Positions 56,771 to 64,000 of a DNA stretch of 64,000 bases are shown here, in pieces. The notes below the pieces were generated by a model. It did not search any database. It saw nothing but the letters and a program-made list of their open reading frames with translations, and was not told the DNA's origin. Numbering within the stretch: position 1 is the stretch's first letter; each line of letters opens with the position of its first letter. The DNA lies in NCBI RefSeq assembly GCF_003589595.1, contig NW_020654289.1, forward strand, positions 8,781,859-8,845,858. Reading direction: 5' to 3'. The stretch is from Hyposmocoma kahamanoa. Lineage: Eukaryota > Arthropoda > Insecta > Lepidoptera > Cosmopterigidae. The translations under genes were made by a program, and so were the position numbers.

Positions 56771-58113
56771 TATAGATACAATTTAGCTTACAAATGTCAA
56801 AACCTTAACCTACTTAGTATCTAATTTCCTACACGTAAAAAGTCATTATTTAAAAATATGTTCGCGTTCCTAAGAATTTGTCCAAAGGAATCAGCAAATA
56901 AGTCCATGTCATAGTGGTCAGCGAGCATATCTCCGATGAGCGTGAGTGCCCGCGCGGAGGGCGCATGCGCAGCGCGAACGGTGCGCACTGCCGGCCGCTG
57001 CAGCAAGCGCAGCCGCCTACGCGGTGTCACTATCCCAGACTCATCCCAACTAATGCGAGAGGGCACCTGAATGCTAAATTTCTCGAGAATATCTGGACTA
57101 TCGATTTTATTATGAACGATTGATAGGTAGTGTAGTACTAGCATCCATTTTCGCCTAAATGCAAGTGTTTCTAAATCGACCATAGCAGTTACAAATAAGG
57201 AGGGGTAGAGAAACGGATAGTACCCATAAGTTCTCTTATATAACCATCGCGCAAATTTACGTTGAAGTCTTTCCACCATAAGGTTATATTTATTTTCATG
57301 AGGATCCCAAATGATAGCGCCGTATTCGAGTTTACTGCGTACATACGCATTATACAAAACCTTTGCTACTCTACTGTTCTGGAATTGTGAAGCAATTCTC
57401 ATAATAAAACCCAAGGTTTTGCTAGCTTTCTTGCACATTTCAGTCACGTGAGTATGAAAATCCAGTTTGTCATCTAATATTAAACCTAGGTCGCGAATGT
57501 TATTAACTCTATCCATAGGAGCGTCATTTAAACTATATCTAGTAAAAAGGGGTGATCGTTTACGCGTAAAAGTTATCACTTTGCACTTATTTTCATTTAG
57601 TGGCAATCTATTGACTCGACTCCATTCGGATACGGCGTCAATATCACATTGGAGTGCCTCAGCATCTGCCGCCTTACTAACCCTCGTGAAGAGCTTTAAA
57701 TCGTCCGCGAATAGAAGACATTTGGCGGATCGGACATAGTGTGGTAGTTCATTAATCATGAGTAAAAACAGCGTTGGCCCCAGGGTACTTCCCTGACTCA
57801 CTCCGGATCTTGTACAGTATTTAAAAGACTCATAACCATTAACTCTAACATACTGGTTTCTCCCACCCAAGTAACTCGCAAAAAATTGCAGAAGTTTGGG
57901 CGTAAAGCCTGAAGCTGCCAGTTTCTGTAATAATATGTCATTATCCACAACATCAAATGCCTTTTTAAGGTCGAAGTAAGCGGCGTCTACTTGTCCTCCC
58001 AAATCCATTTCAGTGCATGTATAATCAACTAGAGACACGAGGTTGGTATTTGTCGATCTAGCTACGCGGAAGCCGTGTTGACTATTGTGAAGGATGTTGC
58101 GGACTTGTATAGT
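56757..58113 (-). mobile_element. 5'-truncated non-LTR retrotransposon (LINE)
   Basis: Starts within the reverse transcriptase at about HNSQHGFRVARSTNTNLVSL and is open through AAYFDLKKAFDVVDN, GVSQGSTLGPTLFLLMINEL, the catalytic LLFADDLKLF and the LINE C-terminus to a stop at 56821. A TTTTATTTTATTTTA-type tail follows to about 56757. Jockey/CR1-like RT; the endonuclease domain and ORF1 are missing. Confidence 0.85.
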
Positions 58114-58353
58114 TATGTCTGTTTTGATCATACGGCGCACAGCATCGATGTTTTTGTTGTTCACAACAGCGGACGGGCGACCACCACGAAATTGGTCACT
58201 GAGATTCACATGACCGGGTTTGAAGTCTGCAAACCAGCTATAAATAGTCGTCTTGCATGGTGCTTCATCGCCAAAAGCAGTTTGAAGCCGAACAAAGCTC
58301 CACTGCGCTGTTAAATTACACTTAAATCGTACACTTAGTCGTAGAAAATCATA
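56821..58353 (-). CDS. Fused open frame: mariner transposase N-terminus joined to LINE reverse transcriptase
   Basis: One frame is open from just inside a TAG at 58354-58356 down to 56821, about 510 codons. The first part is a mariner N-terminus (AQWSFVRLQTAFGDEAPCKT, TIYSWFADFKPGHVNLSDQF, RGGRPSAVVNNKNIDAVRRM). It crosses in frame near 58114 into RT sequence, with FADD about 40 residues before the fingers-palm end. No in-frame ATG precedes 58131, and no promoter is visible, so expression is doubtful. The arrangement arises from a truncated LINE landing in a mariner in the same orientation. Confidence 0.6.
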   Translation of the reverse strand, partial: YDFLRLSVRFKCNLTAQWSFVRLQTAFGDEAPCKTTIYSWFADFKPGHVNLSDQFRGGRPSAVVNNKNIDAVRRMIKTDITIQVRNILHNSQHGFRVARSTNTNLVSLVDYTCTEMDLGGQVDAAYFDLKKAFDVVDNDILLQKLAASGFTPKLLQFFASYLGGRNQYVRVNGYESFKYCTRSGVSQGSTLGPTLFLLMINELPHYVRSAKCLLFADDLKLFTRVSKAADAEALQCDIDAVSEWSRVNRLPLNENKCKVITFTRKRSPLFTRYSLNDAPMDRVNNIRDLGLILDDKLDFHTHVTEMCKKASKTLGFIMRIASQFQNSRVAKVLYNAYVRSKLEYGAIIWDPHENKYNLMVERLQRKFARWLYKRTYGYYPFLYPSLFVTAMVDLETLAFRRKWMLVLHYLSIVHNKIDSPDILEKFSIQVPSRISWDESGIVTPRRRLRLLQRPAVRTVRAAHAPSARALTLIGDMLADHYDMDLFADSFGQILRNANIFLNNDFLRVGN

Positions 58354-58420
58354 CTATCAAAATTTTTACGACTTAATTCCATGGTTATGTAGACAACCAA
58401 TTTGTAAAATGACGCCACAA
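58114..58420 (-). mobile_element. Mariner transposon 5' fragment
   Basis: HTH-bearing N-terminal third of a mariner transposase plus its upstream end (ACTATCAAAATTTTTACGAC near 58351-58370). The catalytic part is absent here and not found on the far side of the LINE. Confidence 0.75.
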
Positions 58421-59676
58421 TGTAAAAACAAGTGACAGTCAGATGAAACAAACTTTATTCTATAGCCAAAGAGTTTCATTTTCAAATGTTGTAATTATTT
58501 TTTAAATATTGCTTATGTAAGTGGCCAGTTCCGGAAACTTATAGTGCGCCCTATGTAATGGCGGACAGCAGCTTGTAGCTGATATACCGATGTATACTCT
58601 CTGACGTAGTATAATGGCGAAGTGCCGGTAGGAGTGGCCGAGCCATGAAGTTACAATGGCAGACAAAAGCTTGAAGCTGATTGATTAGCTATTTTTCTTT
58701 CACAGTTAACTTCAAAAAAAAAGTTAAGTTTCAAAGTTTATGATATTTTAATATTTAAGATGATTTCATAAACCAAAATTATGTTTCATTTGGAATATTA
58801 ATGAAATACGTGGGCACGTATGAACACCATCACATCCGGAGGGAAGAGGAATCGATATCGTGCATTTTGCTAGGAGACGCTTCTAATTTTAGTTTTGTTT
58901 GTTAACTTCAGTTACTTTTTGAAATGAAGAGACTACCTACATGAAATCTAAGCTTCTTGCTTGCAACGCGATGTTTGTGCGTGTTTAAATCGATTACTCG
59001 CATATATTCGCAGTGTCGTTTACGCGCAGATGACGCGCGTTTACGCTGTCGTAAACGCGTCGTCGGCGCGTATAAAATGCGCCGTGTGCAAATGCTCTTA
59101 GAGGATTATAGAACAAACACTGGCACAAGCATGGACGTAATTATAGCTCTATGGGCACAAGCCTAGTGCCCGTCATAAAGGAAATAATAATAATGATGGA
59201 ATAAAATAAAAGAAAGTCTAGTGGCCGCCATTTATAATATTTTAAGGGTTACAAATTTGTTGACGTACAATTTCTGCACTTTTTTATTTCTAGAAATATA
59301 ATAAGTTTACCAAAATATAACAATGATGATTTCATAGAAGACATGGACGAGATGGTACACGCTCGCCTAGATGCCCGTTAACTCTGTCCATACATGATTA
59401 TGTATATCAAGGTTATACTGTTCGTTTAATTATACAGTGTTTTACTGTAATGTTACTTCAATTATTTGTTAAAATGTATTCCAAACATGTAAAGTGAATA
59501 ACAGTTATCTGCTTCCATGTCATTTCTAATCACTTTACTTTTTAATTTTTGTTTATCACTTTTAGATAGCCAAGTTTATTTTGAGTATACCACCTATCAG
59601 TGAATAGCACAGATTTGAAATTGATTAAATTGGCGAAGGGTATCATCATGCCAATCAATCATTGGACATCACCACT
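58421..59676. other. Intergenic sequence upstream of the chitin-binding gene
   Basis: No gene recognised. The last about 100 bp are the 5' flank of the chitin-binding gene; ATCAGT near 59596 could serve as an initiator, but no convincing TATA box lies at the right distance. Confidence 0.35.
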
Positions 59677-60326
59677 ATGAAGGGTTAGTACCGTTAAGTT
59701 TAATTTCAATTTTTAAATCACTAGTTCAAATATTTTCATAATTTAATTCACCTTATACGACTATGATTACTAGTCTTGATAAAACTATCTTGGTGATTGT
59801 ATAAAAACTTCATCAAGATACATAAATTTTGTCTTGTATTTGTGCAATTTCAATAATGTAATTATACTGGAATTGATCGTTAACTGAACGTTGACTGAGA
59901 CTTATTTTGAATTCCATTGGAACAGGGTTTTTGATGCTTGCCCTTGTGGGGGTTGTGGCCGCTGAAAGACCCAAGTGCCCCACGGAGCAGGGTACCGACT
60001 GGTTCGTCGACCTGCTTCTACGTCACGACGATTGCGACAAGTTCTACAAGCGCCCCTTTGACCAACACATAGTGCAGCAGTGCCCTTCTAATCTCGAGTT
60101 TAACTTGGAATCGTGGAAGTGCGATTGGAGAGAGAATGTAGATTGCAGCGATAGAAATGTGCCTGGGGAACTTAACCCCGAATACGAACCCGACCCCGAA
60201 CCAGATCCCGAACCCGAACCCAAACCCGTTCCAGACCCCGAACCCGACCCTGAACCCGAACCCGGAATCGCAATCGAACATAAACATGAACTTAAGAGTG
60301 GAGTCCAAATTCAGGTTCCAGTTTGA
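59677..60326 (+). CDS. Secreted chitin-binding (peritrophin-A type) protein
   Basis: Two exons: 59677-59683 (ATGAAGG) and 59926-60326, joined as MKGFLMLALVGVVAAERPKC, a signal peptide cleaved near AAA/AE. A CBM14 (chitin-binding type 2) domain follows: CPTEQGTDWFV, HDDCDKFYKRPFDQHIVQQC, EFNLESWKCDW, NVDC. CBM14 usually has six cysteines; here the third is Arg (FYKRP), leaving five, so one disulphide partner is lost. A repetitive DPEPEP linker follows, and the frame ends at TGA 60324-60326, about 142 residues in total. Such proteins bind chitin in cuticle or gut lining. The broken second domain just downstream suggests the gene is losing function or has been shortened. Confidence 0.7.
60179..60270 (+). 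repeat. Simple repeat encoding a DPEPEP linker
   Basis: Six-base units of the GAACCC/GACCCC type, coding for Asp/Glu-Pro pairs. Prone to length change; produces shadow frames on the other strand. Confidence 0.8.
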
Positions 60327-60609
60327 AATTGAATTCCTGCCAAATGCCTAGTGGAAAGTTGCGTGTGCAGGTTACTGCTTCATGAGAACGACTGCGACAT
60401 CTTGTACTATTACGTATGGGGCAAGTGGACGCCTGCTTTTCAACAAGTTTGCAGGTAAGATTACCGTTACTTGTAGCCCAAAGCACAGACATTAAAATTC
60501 AGTAATTAGTCAAAATTTAAAGTTACATGGTTGCACATTTTCGATTGAAAAGAACAAATACGTTTTAATAACAATTTTGTTTTTCGTGTCTTATCTGGAT
60601 ATAGGTAGA

Positions 60610-61140
60610 TGTTGATTACGATCACCCATAGCCCGACTGCATTCACAGTTTGGTATAGGCTTCGCGCAGTTTGTGCCATACACCATTCACCACGATATTG
60701 CGCAAGTCTCAGCCTGCGACTTTGATAATGTCGTCCATCCAAGCCGTCGCACATATTTGTAGTTACGTTTTAATTCATTCGGTTATCGCTTTACGCTATC
60801 TGTCAACACCACGCCCTGCAATATGCACTGTTCAGCTCCATATTCTATATCGGATAATGGTGCATTAGCATCTCCAATGTCTTGGATCTTAGTTCATGTT
60901 CATATTTCGGAATCTATAAGTTACAAGCCGAGCACACCACGCTCCATGGCTCTCATGAATGTGTGAGCGTTCAAATCGCCGTAAGTCATTGTGGGAAGGA
61001 CCAACCAATTCCAGTTTTCCAGCTTTCAGCAGTTTGTGGGGTATCAATTGATGTCAGGATGCCATCCAGCTCACAACTCTGCAGCAGCCTATCCCTATTG
61101 TACGCGTTTTGTGATCTCCATTTGTTGATTTGTATGTTGT
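60610..61140 (-). mobile_element. Degraded RTE-type LINE, C-terminal part
   Basis: On the minus strand MTYGDLNAHTFMRAMERGVL, TKIQDIGDANA and WMDDIIKVAG with RLAQYRGEWCMAQ follow the order of the RTE LINE C-terminus (TYG…RAMERAMLG…RRWTDDIKRVAG). Many stops. Confidence 0.65.
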
Positions 61141-61151
61141 GTGTTATTGAG

Positions 61152-62136
61152 TAGAGATGAACCGCATATCCGGTAACTATCCGGTATCCGGCCTATTTTT
61201 ACTATCCGGCCGGATACTGGATAGTAGCACAATATCTGACAGGATACCGGATGTTTAAACTTGAGAAAAAATCATAATCAGTACGCCAAATAAATTGATT
61301 TATTGATTAAAGATGACATAAATAGGATAAACGCAACTGCAAGATCGTTGACAATTTGTTTATTACTTGTAACTGAAAGAACTATGAAGTTAGATAACGT
61401 TACCTGTAAATTTGGTACTCAAATTTCTATAAAAGCAAATTGTGGTGGATGAACCTCAGTTTTTCTGCATTAAGTGGTAAAAGTTGGTTCTATTTATTTT
61501 CATAAACAAGATAAGCTTCACAGGACAGTTTTCATATAAACTTTGTTAAATGTTGAGTACTACTTGTTATTGCCAGATGACCAAACGAAAGGATCGCGAG
61601 AAAGGACTGCATTCACATCGATTTAAACTATCTTCAAATACATTGTGTACCTACCTACAATAATAGAGCGTAGTAAGTAGGTAAAATTTGTTTTGGTGAA
61701 ACTGTGGTATCAAGGCATGGAATTAGTTAGATCACGAACATATTAATCAAATTGAAACAAAATAATAACGGGGGTATCAAGTGCTAGACTTATACTTATG
61801 AATACTGATGTAATTGCTTTTTTCCTTCTCCACCGCGAGAAATTTGCATTCGCCACAACAAACAAACAGCACTGATATAAAAATATTGCCAAATTTGCTT
61901 TTCTTTTAATTTAACATTTTTCTGTTATGTTTTTCTTTGTATTATCGAATAAACTAATCATTTTTACAAAAACTAAGTGACCACAACAAATCAAATCATC
62001 AATGTGAAAGTGCAATCATTCAGTAATCAATCTCGGCGATGACATTTTTACGGCAGTGGCTCAGATATCCGTCATAGGTGTTCACCCGATATCCGGTATC
62101 CGGCCAAATCACTATCCTATTATATTATCATCTCTA
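61152..62136. mobile_element. hAT-like non-autonomous element, 8-bp target duplication
   Basis: Ends TAGAGATG / CATCTCTA, flanked by a perfect TTATTGAG duplication at 61144-61151 and 62137-62144. Subterminal regions at both ends repeat ATATCCGGTATCCGGCC in inverted arrangement, probably transposase-binding sites. 985 bp, no ORF. An 8-bp duplication is diagnostic of hAT-type insertion. Confidence 0.9.
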
Positions 62137-62205
62137 TTATTGAGAATTAATTATGTAAATTTTTTTTCAGGTGTGCGACTGGCAACGTGCTACGCCAGCT
62201 ATATA

Positions 62206-63287
62206 GTTTTTACTAACAAGCACTATTGACGCAGCATACTGTTATATTTCATTTAATTATTTTTGCCGAATAATATTTTTCATAGCACGCGTATCCAACA
62301 CCGTTTATTTATTTCTTTACTTTTGCCTACCTTTCAAAGAAATATAAATTAATGTACAGAGTCTTAGTTACACTTCGTATTGCCCGTGGCAGCACATTGG
62401 CGGAATTGTATAGTTTATTTAGTAGAGAATATCGTCGGTGTTTTGTAGAAAAGGCGTATGCTATGTTTAGTAGATAAGATATTTATGTTTTAAAATTCAA
62501 TTGTGGTTTTAATTAAGTTTAAGTTATTTTAAAACAAGACGTAAATATTTGAAAACAGTCGTTGAAACCTGATCATGCTCCTCTGAAAAAATGTATGAAA
62601 TGTCACTCACGCCCTTTCTACAAAACACCGACGATATGTTCTACATTATGTTGTATTAGTAAAGTGCGCACCTCGTCGGCACCGCTTGCTGCATCTTCTC
62701 TTTGTTTGTCTAACATTATCTTGTAGTAGTAGAAGGTAGGGTTACTTTTCTTTAGCCTCACCTGAAGTTCAGCAGTACCAGGGTCATTCCATGTCGAGGA
62801 TTACCGAAACTTTAAAATATTTTCTGAGTTTTCATTTTATTTTCATGTACGCATTAACTCATTATTAAACCAGTCGAATATCACCTCAATTTGGTGCAAA
62901 TGCGGTTCAAAATAAAAACTTTTATTTTTGTTTCTTATCCAAGCCAAGGCAAACATTGTCAAGACAATAAATAAATAAACAATGATGAAGCTGTGGTCTC
63001 TGCCTGCCTCTATGGGAAAATGTCGAGAAAGTATGTATGAAGTTCCAATGCGATATCTCTATCGCCAAGTTGTAGCTAAGTACCTTGCATATAATTGCAC
63101 TGGTGCGCCAAAAATTTCACTCTTATGTTATAAATATCACGAGATCTTTTTACGCCTATCATTTATATCTATCACTCAGAAAGATGGTTTTTTAGTGGTA
63201 TTTACTCAGACACTATTTTTTTAAATAAATAAATATTTCCTCAGCTAAGTACACTTATATTTAGCGTTGCTATATTTAATTTTAGTG
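62206..63287. other. Intergenic AT-rich sequence
   Basis: Contains the 3' flank of the chitin-binding locus and short frames without support. Nothing recognised. Confidence 0.4.
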
Positions 63288-63578
63288 GTCATAGCTCCTT
63301 GTGAAATATTTTTTTTTATAATAACAAGTGACGACTTGATACCCTAGAGGCCTGTCCATAATAGTTGCAGTGCCACTCAGAGCTTTAAATCGCAAAAATC
63401 TGAGGGGCACTGCCACTGTTTCCGACACTCGGAGACATAAGTTGACAAGTATCATGTGCCTGTAATTTTAACAGCACCCTTACCAGTAATGCTGACATAC
63501 TGCTTGGCGGCAGAAATAGATAAGGTGGCAGTACTTACCTAGACGAACTCTTTCACAAGGAGCTTTACCGCTACTAAG
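63288..63578 (-). mobile_element. AGCTCCTTGTG-type SINE-like repeat
   Basis: Nearly complete minus copy, from the head CTTTCACAAGGAGCTTTACC to the tail near TTATAATAACAAGTGACG. Together with 23158-23440 it defines the family. Confidence 0.78.
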
Positions 63579-63671
63579 AAAAAAATTCTAATAATATTAG
63601 CTTTGATAATTAATAAAATCATAGAAAATACAAATAACAAAACTAAAATAATAAATTGAGTTAAATTTAAT

Positions 63672-63872
63672 TGCAGTGCATTTCTGTGTTCCGGTTTTGA
63701 AGGTAAGGGTGCTGGTGAAATTATAAAACATGAGATTTGTCAATTGTCAACTTATGTCTCTAGCTGACGGGCGCAGTGGCAATGCATCTCAAATCTTTGC
63801 GATTTAAGCCCTGAGTAGCACTTCAACAGCTATGGACAGGAGTATCGCTGACTGTTACTTGTATAATAATAA
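63672..63872 (+). mobile_element. AGCTCCTTGTG-type SINE-like repeat, 5' truncated
   Basis: Plus copy starting near TTGCAGTGCATTTCTGTGTT, running to GGACAGGAGTATCGC and an A-rich end. Confidence 0.7.
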
Positions 63873-63964
63873 AAAATATTTCATTGTCTTCATTTTATCA
63901 TATCAGTTACTTACCTGCAATTGCTTATTTGTAAACGATTAGTTCTTTATATATATTAATAATA

Positions 63965-64000
63965 GGGGTTAAAGTATGAAATTGCCGATTTGTACTGAAA
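63965..64000 (+). mobile_element. Left end of a second mariner copy, cut by the window edge
   Basis: GGGGTTAAAGTATGAAATTG matches the terminal repeat of the mariner at 17970-18856 and is preceded by TA. The rest lies beyond the window. Confidence 0.7.

Larger units (their letters stand above)
60327..62205 (+). pseudogene. Broken second chitin-binding domain (two exon remnants)
   Basis: Directly after the stop, and after a second TGA, the same frame resumes as AKCLVESCVCRLLLHENDCD and ILYYYVWGKWTPAFQQVC up to a GT donor at 60456-60457. The matching acceptor at about 62170 opens onto VCDWQRATPAI and a TAG. LHENDC…YY…VWGKWTP and VCDW are hallmarks of a CBM14 domain, but the two pieces are not in one frame and Tyr again replaces the third cysteine. 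The 1.7-kb intron has filled with mobile elements. Confidence 0.65.

Noticed and set aside
60018..60308. Phe/Gly-rich minus-strand frame
   Set aside because: Produced by the antisense of the DPEPEP simple repeat in the chitin-binding gene.

Overview
The window is eukaryotic nuclear DNA, almost certainly from a moth or butterfly. Supporting evidence: tRNA-derived SINEs with RNA polymerase III A and B boxes, several families of non-autonomous DNA transposons, degraded jockey/CR1- and RTE-type LINEs, a BEL/Pao retrotransposon, a Penelope-like element, and host genes split by short GT-AG exons. Order-level assignment is an inference from repeat type; no species call is possible. There are no bacterial or phage genes, no CRISPR array, and two assembly gaps (2560-2569 and 23704-24103).

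Two host genes lie head to head around a 0.74-kb shared promoter region (10869-11609). On the minus strand (194-10868) is the mitochondrial outer-membrane carrier-like protein SLC25A46. I could join it across seven exons with all phases agreeing (1221 bp, 406 aa). On the plus strand (11610-31538) is a twelve-exon membrane protein resembling DGCR2/IDD (1689 bp, 562 aa): signal peptide, one VWC domain, one transmembrane helix and a long cytoplasmic tail with a PPPY motif. The introns of both genes are packed with nested mobile elements.

From 32 to 59 kb I see no host gene. The region holds: a Penelope-like fragment with inverted terminal repeats (33834-35090); a 5.2-kb element with TACAGGGTG termini that carries a nearly complete DDE transposase (39612-44833), inside which sits a smaller element carrying a tandem array of tRNA-like units (41589-42592); a structurally intact, apparently recent BEL/Pao element with matching LTRs and a 5-bp target duplication (45733-52283); a PIF-like MITE (53902-54348); a degraded LINE ORF1 (54720-55690); and a LINE inserted into a mariner so that one open frame joins both (56821-58353).

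At the right end (59677-62205) is a small secreted chitin-binding (peritrophin A-type) gene. Its first domain is open but lacks one conserved cysteine, and its second domain is broken by stops and an indel. Its last intron carries an RTE LINE remnant and a hAT-like element with a perfect 8-bp target duplication.

The least ordinary features are the tRNA-like tandem array inside a transposon family, the transposon with roughly 0.75-kb inverted repeats in an SLC25A46 intron, the fused mariner/LINE reading frame and the eroding chitin-binding gene.
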